Shown here: one piece after another, positions 15,997 to 23,031 of the stretch
Layout of the letters: each line of letters starts with the position of its first letter
Numbering within the stretch: position 1 is the first letter of the stretch
From: an uncultured Prevotella sp.
GTDB taxonomy: Bacteria > Bacteroidota > Bacteroidia > Bacteroidales > Bacteroidaceae
Assembly: GCA_900540885.1 (NCBI GenBank)
Contig: UQHJ01000034.1
Span: forward strand, 1 to 25,975
Direction: 5' to 3'
DNA length: 25,975 nt
Notes under the pieces: generated by a model
Told to the model about the DNA's origin: nothing
Seen by the model: the letters and a program-made list of their open reading frames with translations, nothing else
The model's database searches: none
Translations under genes and position numbers: made by a program

Positions 15997-17211
15997 ATGG
16001 CAACAATAAGACTCAAATTTCGTCCCTCGTCTGTACCAGAAGCAGAGGGTACATTATACTATCAGGTGATACACAAACGCAAGGTGAAATGGATAAGTAC
16101 GGAGCATCACATTTATGCCGACGAGTGGGATGAGAAGTTGGAGACTATCGAGGTGACAGCAAGGAGTGAACGGAAGGGGACGTTGGCACTGATGCAATGT
16201 AAAATCGATTGGACATTAAAGCGTTGGCAGACAATCCTTGACAGGTTGAAGCGCAACCACAAGGATTTTACAGTAGAAGAACTGTGCGAAGTCTTCAACA
16301 AGGAACAGACGTATAAGACAGTATTTGTGTTCTTGCAGGAGCAAGTCACCAAGAAAGAGCAGATGAGGCGACAAGGCACGGCCCGTACATACGGAAATGC
16401 CTATCGACGTTTCAAGGCATTCCGTGAGGATGTGGATTTGACATTCGATGAACTTACACCCGATATGATAGAGTGTTACGAGGCTTGGCTTACAGACAAG
16501 CGATTGAAGCAGAACAGTATCCGCTGCTATCTGCGCACGCTCAACACTCTGTTGTGCAAGGCGGTAGAAGAAGGTCTGTTGAACAACACGAAACTGTTCA
16601 GCCATGTGCGTCTGTCATACGTCAAGACAACAAAACGGGCAATCAGCGAGAAGGAACTGAAAGTGATAGCGAACCTTGAACTGCCAGAAAACTCGACAAT
16701 GGCCCTTGCCCGTGACATCTTCATGTTCAGCTTCTATATGCGTGGAATGCCTTTCGTGGATATTGCCTATCTGCGAAAGACAGACTTGAAGAACGGCATG
16801 TGGACCTATTGCCGCAGGAAGACAAACCAATGTCTGATGGTGGAATGGGAAAAGGCGCAACAGAAAATACTGGACCGCTATGCCCTTCAAATGGAAAACA
16901 GATCGTATCTACTTCCTATTATAAAGAAGGAGGATGGAACGGAGTATAAGCAATACCAACGTATGCAGGTAAACATAAACCGTGCATTGAAGAAGATTGG
17001 AGAAATGGCGGAATTGAAAATGCCGCTTACCACTTATGTTGCACGCCACACTTGGGCAAGCGTGGCCAGAGACATGAACATACCCATCGCTGTAATCAGT
17101 GAGGGAATGGGACATAATTCCATAAAGACGACACAGGTGTATCTGAACTCCATCGATATATCAAGAATCAATGAGGCGAACAAGAGGATTATAAAGAGAA
17201 TTGGAGGGTGA
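15997..17211 (+). CDS. Tyrosine recombinase, probable DNA invertase of the polysaccharide locus
   Basis: A 404-residue Bacteroidetes tyrosine recombinase. The order is an N-terminal arm-binding domain (about 1-90), a SAM-like core-binding domain (about 105-205), and a catalytic domain (215-404). Catalytic residues are Arg249 in YMRGMPFVDIAYL, Lys275 in CRRKTNQ, Arg350 in TYVARHTW, His373 in GMGHNS and nucleophile Tyr382 in TTQVYL. The first box II histidine is Tyr here, as I recall for many short Bacteroidetes family members. The set is complete, so activity is expected. Enzymes of this kind beside UpxY genes flip promoter segments; the 20-bp inverted repeats at 18263 and 18440 are the natural substrate candidates. 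Integration of a mobile element is the alternative, but no excisionase or conjugation gene is seen. Confidence 0.9.
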   Translation: MATIRLKFRPSSVPEAEGTLYYQVIHKRKVKWISTEHHIYADEWDEKLETIEVTARSERKGTLALMQCKIDWTLKRWQTILDRLKRNHKDFTVEELCEVFNKEQTYKTVFVFLQEQVTKKEQMRRQGTARTYGNAYRRFKAFREDVDLTFDELTPDMIECYEAWLTDKRLKQNSIRCYLRTLNTLLCKAVEEGLLNNTKLFSHVRLSYVKTTKRAISEKELKVIANLELPENSTMALARDIFMFSFYMRGMPFVDIAYLRKTDLKNGMWTYCRRKTNQCLMVEWEKAQQKILDRYALQMENRSYLLPIIKKEDGTEYKQYQRMQVNINRALKKIGEMAELKMPLTTYVARHTWASVARDMNIPIAVISEGMGHNSIKTTQVYLNSIDISRINEANKRIIKRIGG

Positions 17212-17247
17212 GGGGGGCAAAGGCGTGTAGATCCGTCATGTTTTTAC

Positions 17248-17278
17248 TTTCCGAGTGGCACAAAGTGCGACTCGGAAA
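17248..17278. repeat. Compact hairpin after the recombinase gene
   Basis: TTTCCGAGT pairs with ACTCGGAAA, and inside it GCAC pairs with GTGC around AAA. No T-run follows, so an RNA stability structure or a small palindromic repeat is as likely as a terminator. The stretch from 17279 to 17660 shows no gene I can support; the one long open frame there has no family features. Confidence 0.55.
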
Positions 17279-17660
17279 CATTGTATTCTTGCATTGGGAG
17301 AATACAGGACAATGTCAATTACCAAAAGTCGCTAAAGTATATACGGTTTGCAATCTCTGCCATATCGTTCATTCCTTTGATGATGCAAAAATGCAAACAA
17401 AAATCAGTTATATACGTAATACACCACTGGTTAAATTAACTTTCTTTATGTGGAAAACTTTGCAAATATTTTCTACAATCACTTATTCTTATTCACTCTT
17501 AGCTGCCTGTGGAACTCACGGCTCTTGCGTTGTAGTTTTTCTTTATGACTGGCATAATATCAGCGTTGATACCACTTAGCTCTTTTGCTTTTTTATGTGA
17601 AGTGGATTAGGACATCCGCATCAAGAATTATCCATACGTTTTCAAGACCTTTGATTTATC

Positions 17661-17952
17661 TTTCATGTTTCATTTTCTGCTATAAAGTAATTGAATATCA
17701 GCCATTTCAAAAAATGAAACATACGACTTTTATGTTTCATTTTTAGTTTCATGTTTCATTTCTCAAAACACTGAGGGAGCGCTTTCACGCTCCCACAGTG
17801 TTTTTGAATCGCTCCCACAGTGTTTTTGTTTTTTTCCCTCAGTGTTTTTCGAATGAAACATTGAAACTAAAAGTGAAACATAAAAGTCGTATGTTTCAGC
17901 CTTCTAAAGTATTGATAGTCAATAAGTTGAAACATAAAAATGAAACATGAAA
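17661..17952. repeat. Nested palindrome built from TGAAACAT octamers and terminator-like units
   Basis: An inverted repeat of about 46 bp (17715-17760 and 17852-17898, one mismatch and one indel) is made of TGAAACAT/ATGTTTCA octamers plus ACGACTTTTATG. Outer octamers extend the symmetry to 17661 and 17952. Nine exact octamers lie here, with others at 18008 and 18530. The interior holds four related units: AAAACACTGAGGGAGCG at 17765-17781 and, inverted, CGCTCCCACAGTGTTTTT at 17788 and 17810 plus a shorter one at 17836. The first two form a 17-bp stem with one mismatch followed by T-residues, a good rightward terminator. It lies between the recombinase and the invertible promoter. Confidence 0.85.
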
Positions 17953-18032
17953 CAAAAAATATGCAAAGGTAAAATATACGTAACTCCAATGCCTATTTAG
18001 GGCGTTCTGAAACATTTCATAGAGACTTTCAT

Positions 18033-18090
18033 ACTGCAATTTATCAGCCTAATTGGGGGGCGGGTTTGTAACCCGCGGCAGCAGCATGCT
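18033..18090. repeat. Dispersed GC-rich palindromic repeat, copy E
   Basis: ACTGCAATTTATCAGCCTAA, then the G-run and CGGGTTTGTAACCCGCGGCA, GCAGCATGCT. Same orientation as copy C, opposite to A, B and D. It shows that the family spreads into the accessory region as well as the core genome. Confidence 0.85.
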
Positions 18091-18159
18091 TTGAATATTT
18101 ACTTATAGTAGCTTAGCGCGAGAACATACATAACATACTTATTTACATACTTATTTACT

Positions 18160-18201
18160 CAAGTTTCGGATTTAGCAAGGGCGGACTGAATCCGAAACTT
18201 G
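18160..18201. repeat. GTTTCGGATTTAG hairpin
   Basis: CAAGTTTCGGATTTAG (18160-18175) pairs with CTGAATCCGAAACTTG (18186-18201), one mismatch, around a 10-base loop CAAGGGCGGA. Related single arms are at 15549-15587 (inverted) and 15963-15977. The three bracket the recombinase gene and its spacer. Confidence 0.7.
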
Positions 18202-18262
18202 AACCTATTATAATAAGGAGAAGGAGGAATGGTAATGTTTAACAAATGGAGGAAGGAGTGAT

Positions 18263-18459
18263 TGTTTTCACATGATAAAACATGCACAATGAGAAAGAAT
18301 GCTGTAAACAAAGGATTTTTGAAGCCTTGAGAAGTCGGATTTGTAAAACATTTTAGGGTATATTCAGAATCTTGCTAAACTTTTTCATTAAAAAATGATA
18401 AGAAGTGAAGGGAATGTAGTACCTTTGCAAAGAAGGTATTGTTTTATCATGTGAAAACA
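18263..18459. other. Predicted invertible promoter segment of the polysaccharide locus
   Basis: Perfect 20-bp inverted repeats, TGTTTTCACATGATAAAACA at 18263-18282 and its reverse complement at 18440-18459, bound 157 bp of AT-rich DNA. Each repeat itself has 6-bp inverted arms (TGTTTT/AAAACA) around an 8-bp centre, as tyrosine-recombinase crossover sites do. The segment length, about 200 bp, is like the invertible capsule promoters of Bacteroides. Only one promoter-like box was found inside, on the plus strand, facing the UpxY gene. The state seen is therefore predicted ON; flipping would point it back toward the recombinase. Confidence 0.8.
18420..18427 (+). promoter_or_regulatory. -7 box inside the invertible segment
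   Basis: TACCTTTG matches TAnnTTTG and is followed by CAAA. The predicted start would fall about 7 bp downstream, close to the right inverted repeat. No TTTG is found 19 bp upstream, so the -33 region is poor and the promoter may need an activator. Confidence 0.6.
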
Positions 18460-18661
18460 GTACGTAAAGAGATAAAAACACAAAGCCACTATGAGGTGAA
18501 AATGCGGCGCAATCAGCACATTTGATTTGTGAAACATTGAATCCCATAATTGGACAAACATACACGCAGATAGTATGATTTTATGAACAATGTTATTGTA
18601 AAATTGGCATCGTCATCTCAGGTGATGGTAGCCAGCAGTGACATAAAGTAGCGGAGAGGTT
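18460..18661 (+). promoter_or_regulatory. 200-nt leader and ribosome binding site of the UpxY-like gene
   Basis: The region between the right inverted repeat and the ATG at 18662 has no open frame with family features and would be a long untranslated leader. One further TGAAACAT octamer lies at 18530-18537. GGAGAGG at 18653-18659 is a clear Shine-Dalgarno 2 bp before the ATG, unusual for this phylum. In Bacteroides, UpxY proteins act through the leader of their own locus; whether this one does is inference. Confidence 0.5.
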
Positions 18662-19825
18662 ATGAAGCAGGATTGCACGGTTTCTCAGTCTACAGCCGAC
18701 GAAATAAAGCGTTTTCAGACATCTGAAAACAATGAATTTCAAGAGGGTACACACGTTTCTGAGCCAGACGAAATGACTGGTTCAGCGATAAAGAAGTGTT
18801 CGCAGGTGAACCAAGAAACTGAGACAGAGAAAGAAAACGAATCCATTCCCGAAGTGCCTTCAAGTAATAACGATAAAGATAACTGCACGTCATGGAGTTA
18901 TCTTTTTGTACACAACCAAAAAGTAAAGTCGATAGAAGAACTGCTGAAGAAAGATAGAGTAACCTATTTCGTGCATAAGACAATAAAATATGTCCCCCGT
19001 CACAGGAACAGAGGCGGAATGTGCGAAGTGGAAACCCCTTCTGTAAGTGGACTGATATTCTTGCAAGGTAACCCCAAAACATTACAGGACTACTTAGATA
19101 AAAACATAAAACCATACAAACTCTGTAAAAATTGTAGTACAGGAAAGGTTGCCACTATCCCCTGCAACCAAATGGAGCCATTCATGCGTGTGGCAGAAAC
19201 CGAGCCAGAGCGTCTCCGTTTCCTTCTTCGTCCTTTTGTTTATTATTCCAAGAACCGCACCCTACTTTGCATCGTGACAGGTGAATATGCCGGACTTGAA
19301 GGCTATGTCATCCGCATAGCCCGAGACCGCAAGCTCGTCATGGATGTCGGTGGAATGGCAGTAGCCTTATCAGGCGTACATGCCGAACGGTTCGAAGAAG
19401 TAAACAAGAACGAGGCAGACAAAAAAGAGCGAGAGCTGTTCTACAAGCGCAACCTGCATGAGCGCAACGCCTTTATCGATCGTTACTTTCATCAAGTGAA
19501 GACAGCCCAAGAGGTATCAGCTCAGGTGGAAAACATAGAAATACTCCGTCTTCAGACACTTGCAGATGTAAGAGACAAGAAACTGGATCTGAAAGATGCC
19601 TATGACACTTTCTATTTCATGATAGAAGAGATAGGCTACTACTATGCACCTTTCATTGACTATTTCAAGGACGAGTTGAGACCCATCTTTGAAGCAGGAA
19701 GAACCGTAAAGGAAGAGATCGAGAAAGCTATAAAGATATTCAAGAACAGCGACAAAGAACTCCACAATCGCTGCGAAACAGAATTTGAGGCGTTGCAAAA
19801 CAACTACGGCTATCTGTTTGAATAG
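18662..19825 (+). CDS. UpxY-family transcription antiterminator (NusG paralogue) with long N- and C-terminal extensions
   Basis: A 387-residue NusG-like protein, about twice the usual UpxY length. Residues 1-75 are polar and Glu/Ser/Asn-rich, probably disordered. The NusG N-terminal (NGN) domain runs about 77-183: WSYLFVHNQKVKSIEELL, then VPRHRNRG and PSVSGLIFLQG. The KOW-like domain is at about 200-245, with IVTGEYAGLEGYVIRIARD. Residues 250-387 form a charged, helix-rich extension without a known motif. UpxY proteins bind the elongation complex and stop early termination in their own capsule operon. This gene directly follows the invertible promoter and precedes polysaccharide genes, which supports that role. 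The next gene begins 19 bp after the stop. Confidence 0.85.
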   Translation: MKQDCTVSQSTADEIKRFQTSENNEFQEGTHVSEPDEMTGSAIKKCSQVNQETETEKENESIPEVPSSNNDKDNCTSWSYLFVHNQKVKSIEELLKKDRVTYFVHKTIKYVPRHRNRGGMCEVETPSVSGLIFLQGNPKTLQDYLDKNIKPYKLCKNCSTGKVATIPCNQMEPFMRVAETEPERLRFLLRPFVYYSKNRTLLCIVTGEYAGLEGYVIRIARDRKLVMDVGGMAVALSGVHAERFEEVNKNEADKKERELFYKRNLHERNAFIDRYFHQVKTAQEVSAQVENIEILRLQTLADVRDKKLDLKDAYDTFYFMIEEIGYYYAPFIDYFKDELRPIFEAGRTVKEEIEKAIKIFKNSDKELHNRCETEFEALQNNYGYLFE

Positions 19826-19844
19826 TACACCTTAGAGAAATAAA

Positions 19845-20633
19845 ATGGAAACTGACTTCTTCGCATATTCCCGTCAGAAAATTGCCAAAGACAAAGCAGT
19901 TGGCAGATGTGATGTCGCCAACAACCGTGGTGCGGCACTCAAATGCCTGTCCAAATTCTTAGGCAAAGAAGAATTGACATTCGGTGAGCTGTCACCAGAA
20001 ATGATGACACAGTTCAAAGAATGGCTAATGGCCAATGGGCGCAAGGAATCAACCGTCCGCCTCTATTTATACCAGATTCATACCCTCTACAAAGAAGCGG
20101 AGAAAGAAGCCATTGCCCCACATCTGCCGTTGCTGAGTGGCATAAAGCTGCCTTTGCCATCCAAACAGAAATGCGAGTTGCTTACGGAGGAAGAATTGCG
20201 CAGAATGCGTTATGCCGACCTGTCAGACTCCAGGTCACAGACATTTGCCCGTGACATGTTCTTCTTCAGCATCTATTGTCGAGGAATAAGCTTTACAGAC
20301 TTGGCCCATATTAGGAAAAGCGATATCAAAGGTTTCACGCTCACTTACACCTCACAAGTACTCACCCCACCCATCGTCACAGTACAATGGGACGCAGCCA
20401 TGCAAGCCATTGCAGACCGCTATCCATCGACCACCGACTACCTATTCCCTATCATCAAATCCGATGACAAGATAACGAAAAGTCGAGAAATCGGAAGGGT
20501 TCGTGAGAATATCACAAAAGCCCTGAAACTAATAGCTACACGTTGCAATCTGTCCGTAGTTCCCTCTTTGAAAATGACCAAGGATATTTATCAACGTGCG
20601 ATTGATAATGTAAGTGTGAGCAAGATAATTTAA
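19845..20633 (+). CDS. Degenerate tyrosine-recombinase-like protein, likely inactive
   Basis: A 262-residue relative of the 404-residue recombinase. It starts at the SAM-like core-binding domain and lacks the arm-binding N-terminus. Box I arginine is kept (Arg146 in YCRGISFTDLAHI). The beta-hairpin lysine is missing (TYTSQVLTPP where the relative has CRRKTNQ). The C-terminus jumps from NLSVVP to SLKMTKDIYQRAIDNVSVSK. Aligned with SIKTTQVYLNSIDISRI of the complete enzyme, about 30 residues carrying the box II Arg and box III GH are gone, while a Tyr (Tyr249) remains. Strand cleavage is therefore unlikely. It stays open and sits 19 bp behind the UpxY gene in the usual upxZ position, so it could be a DNA-binding accessory or simply decaying. 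Confidence 0.75.
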   Translation: METDFFAYSRQKIAKDKAVGRCDVANNRGAALKCLSKFLGKEELTFGELSPEMMTQFKEWLMANGRKESTVRLYLYQIHTLYKEAEKEAIAPHLPLLSGIKLPLPSKQKCELLTEEELRRMRYADLSDSRSQTFARDMFFFSIYCRGISFTDLAHIRKSDIKGFTLTYTSQVLTPPIVTVQWDAAMQAIADRYPSTTDYLFPIIKSDDKITKSREIGRVRENITKALKLIATRCNLSVVPSLKMTKDIYQRAIDNVSVSKII

Positions 20634-20713
20634 TAGGTTTTACGCTATAGAGACACGTTTGAAGAAGACAATATCATTATAGTCCCTTGAACAACAGAAG
20701 AGAAAATAGTCTC

Positions 20714-21184
20714 GTAAGCAGTCAAATTAGGACTTACCTCTGAAGTTTATATCTTTGCGCTGAACAAAAATTTAAAAAATATGTACAGCAACGAAGATTA
20801 AGAACGCTTTTATTTCAAGTACCAAACAGAGGCTTTACCTCATGGTCAATCCCTTCAGTCATTTTGTCTGAACAATAATGTACTTACCCACAGCACGCAA
20901 CAACTCATTTCATTTTGGAAGTGATTTAGGTGCTCAAATGGCAGCTACTTACCATAGTATCATTAGTACGGTGAAGCTTCATGGCAGTTCAGTTTGGAGC
21001 TACCTTGGTAAATTTTTCAAAAAAATCTTTGAGGGCTGCAGGGATTATCCTTCACTCTTACCCTCTTGTATCGGACTGGAGTAGTCCACAATGTTAATTT
21101 ACAATCGAATTTTTAACAAAGTCAATAAAGGTAGGCACTGAAAAGTGCCTACTCTTTGGGGTATGCCCTAAATTGACTGCTTAC
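20714..21184 (+). mobile_element. IS66-derived non-autonomous element, copy 1 (471 bp)
   Basis: Ends are GTAAGCAGTCAAATTAGGAC and, inverted, GTAAGCAGTCAATTTAGGGC; GTAA ends are typical of the IS66 family. Inside, MYSNED is the start of an IS66 accessory ORF, cut by a stop here. It is followed after an internal deletion by the transposase C-terminus RNNSFHFGSDLGAQMAATYH, then STVKLHGSSVW and FKKIFEGCRDY. The central parts of all IS66 genes are missing. Flanks (ATAGTCTC and TCGTCATA) are not an 8-bp duplication. Positions 20637-20713 before it hold nothing recognisable. Confidence 0.88.
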
Positions 21185-21299
21185 TCGTCATACCACCACA
21201 TCTGAATTTGTTGCGTGTGTAAATGCCATTGAGCATTTCTATGACAACCAAGACAATGAGATTGGAATGATAGTGATGAAAGCAGGATGTTGTCTATAA
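21185..21299 (+). pseudogene. 3' fragment of an unidentified gene
   Basis: From the element boundary an open frame runs to a TAA at 21297-21299, encoding RHTTTSEFVACVNAIEHFYD, then NQDNEIGMIVMKAGCCL. It has no start codon of its own except late ones, and its base use looks coding. I read it as the tail of a gene whose 5' part was lost when the IS66-derived copy arrived or recombined. Too short to name; could be chance. Confidence 0.35.
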
Positions 21300-21320
21300 A
21301 ACAATAAAAACTATTTAATT

Positions 21321-22442
21321 ATGACGGACGAAGAGAAAAAAGCAGCATTTGAGAAACTGCTTATTCCAATAAAGAATCTGTATTCTGAAATTACCTCTAG
21401 AGGTAACAAGTTCTGTTATCCTTTCATTTATACTGACGCAGATGGTGACTATTTGTCGTACATCACTCAACTGATTGAGGCATTCGTTGAAAGAGTCAAG
21501 GAGTTGGACGAGACAAGTATTCTTATACTTAATAAGGCATTCGAAAATATTCCTGAAGATAAGAAGCCAAAGAAGAACTTCGATTTCATTAGAGATTTAG
21601 ATACCCTGTCGCAGTTAGTCATTGATGTGCTAAAAGATTGTTATAGATGCTATCCAGATGATGCTTTCCAAAAACTAAGGAAGTTCTTTGAGGCAGATGA
21701 TTGTTTTTACTTGAAGATGTTACCTCAATTGAGTATTGATAAGCAATGTAAGTTATACAGAATTCGTACTGGTTCATTCGACAAGACGAATGATGGGGAA
21801 ATATTCCATATTCCATTTGACAAACGACACCTTGTTACAACTCAGCGTTATAGTATTCCAGGATACCCAATCCTATATCTTGCAGGGTCATTATTTACAG
21901 CTTGGTGCGAAATGGATAACCCCGAGTTGGACGGAATGCATTATGCTGGATTCCGATTTAAGGATCCCGTATTTTTTATTGACCTCGGATATCCGTATCA
22001 TAGTACAACCATTTGGGAATGGTATAGTTTGTTTGTTATGTATCCATTGCTGATGGCATGTATGGTAAGGGTGAAGAATTCGTCTGCTCCATTCAAACCA
22101 GAGTATCAGATGCCGCAGTTGATGACAATGTTAGTAAGAGAACACGGACAGCTATTTTCTGGAATCGCATATATGTCAAACAAGCTACCTAAATCATGTC
22201 TAATAGACTCTTTTACTTCTCGCAATTTGGCAGTATGTACTTACAACTGTATATGCATGAAAGGACATGACAAAGATCTTGCTTCAAGAATGCAAATGAC
22301 AGATGTAAAAACTATCACCAGAGAGCAGTTACGCCAATTTATCGTATATAAGAATGGTAACTATAGTATTGATTTCAGACAGTTGGATGTTATCGGTGAT
22401 AAATCATTTCGAGATATTAATGTGAAAATGGAAGTTGGTTAA
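21321..22442 (+). CDS. RES-domain protein, possible NAD+-degrading toxin
   Basis: A 373-residue protein with an N-terminal helical region (1-135) and a RES-like domain (about 140-310). Recognisable RES features are LYRIRTG at 145-151 (Arg147/Arg149), FHIPFDKRH, the RYSIPGYPILYLAGSLFTAWCEM block with Glu197, and GIAYMSNK with Ser286; Arg, Glu and Ser are the namesake active residues. Known RES toxins degrade NAD+ and pair with an Xre/DUF2384 antitoxin encoded next to them. No such gene lies on either side, only IS66-derived copies. It is therefore an orphan, perhaps self-restrained by its N-terminal domain or a defence effector. Its link to polysaccharide synthesis is positional only. Activity is inferred. 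Confidence 0.75.
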   Translation: MTDEEKKAAFEKLLIPIKNLYSEITSRGNKFCYPFIYTDADGDYLSYITQLIEAFVERVKELDETSILILNKAFENIPEDKKPKKNFDFIRDLDTLSQLVIDVLKDCYRCYPDDAFQKLRKFFEADDCFYLKMLPQLSIDKQCKLYRIRTGSFDKTNDGEIFHIPFDKRHLVTTQRYSIPGYPILYLAGSLFTAWCEMDNPELDGMHYAGFRFKDPVFFIDLGYPYHSTTIWEWYSLFVMYPLLMACMVRVKNSSAPFKPEYQMPQLMTMLVREHGQLFSGIAYMSNKLPKSCLIDSFTSRNLAVCTYNCICMKGHDKDLASRMQMTDVKTITREQLRQFIVYKNGNYSIDFRQLDVIGDKSFRDINVKMEVG

Positions 22443-22467
22443 GATATAAATTTGTAATAAAATCATG

Positions 22468-22938
22468 GTAAGCAGTCAAATTAGGGCTTTCCTCTGAAGT
22501 TTATATCTTTGCGCTGAACAAAAATTTTAAAAATATGTACAGCAACGAAGATTCAGAACGCTTTTATTTCAAGTACCAAACAGAGGCTTTACCTCATGGT
22601 CAATCCCTTCAGTCATTTTGTCTGAACAATAATGTACCTATCCACAGCACGCAACAACTCATTTCATTTTGGAAGTGATTTAGGTACTCAAATGGAAGCT
22701 ACTTACCATAGTATCATTAGTATAGTGAAGCTTCATGGCAGTTCAGTTTCGAACTACCTTGGTAATTTTTTCAAATAAATCTTTGAGAGGTGCAAGGATT
22801 ATCCTTCACTCCTACCCTCTTGTATCAGGCTGGAATAGTCCACAATATTAATTTACAATCGAATTTTTAACAATGTCAATAAAGGTAAGCACTGGAAAGT
22901 GCCTGCTCTTTGGGGGATGCCCTAAATTGACTGCTTAC
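22468..22938 (+). mobile_element. IS66-derived non-autonomous element, copy 2 (471 bp)
   Basis: Exactly the same length and orientation as copy 1 with scattered substitutions. The accessory ORF start is longer here (MYSNEDSERFYFKYQTEALP, continuing to FCLNNNVP) because the early stop of copy 1 is absent. The transposase tail instead has a stop after NYLGNFFK. The same internal deletion junction in both copies shows that they multiplied after the deletion. Terminal repeats differ at 1 of 20 positions. Flanks AAATCATG and TTTTATTC do not match. Confidence 0.9.
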
Positions 22939-23031
22939 TTTTATTCATTGGAATCAACGGATTAAATGGGGGAGACTAAGCACATAGATACAACCCAGAA
23001 ACAACAGAACAGGAAATATAATAAATAGTAA

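Noticed and set aside
15997..17211. Phage or conjugative-element integrase with att sites at a tRNA
   Set aside because: No tRNA, phage or conjugation gene is seen, and linkage to an invertible segment and UpxY gene fits a DNA invertase better; not fully excluded.
17208..17579. 123-codon frame after the recombinase
   Set aside because: No homology-like features, covers a hairpin, overlaps the recombinase stop and has mixed composition; treated as chance.
20878..21084. Separate 68-residue gene
   Set aside because: It is the C-terminal remnant of an IS66 transposase inside the 471-bp element, not an independent gene.
20706..22946. 8-bp target-site duplications around the IS66-derived copies
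   Set aside because: Flanks were compared directly (ATAGTCTC/TCGTCATA and AAATCATG/TTTTATTC) and do not match within or between copies.
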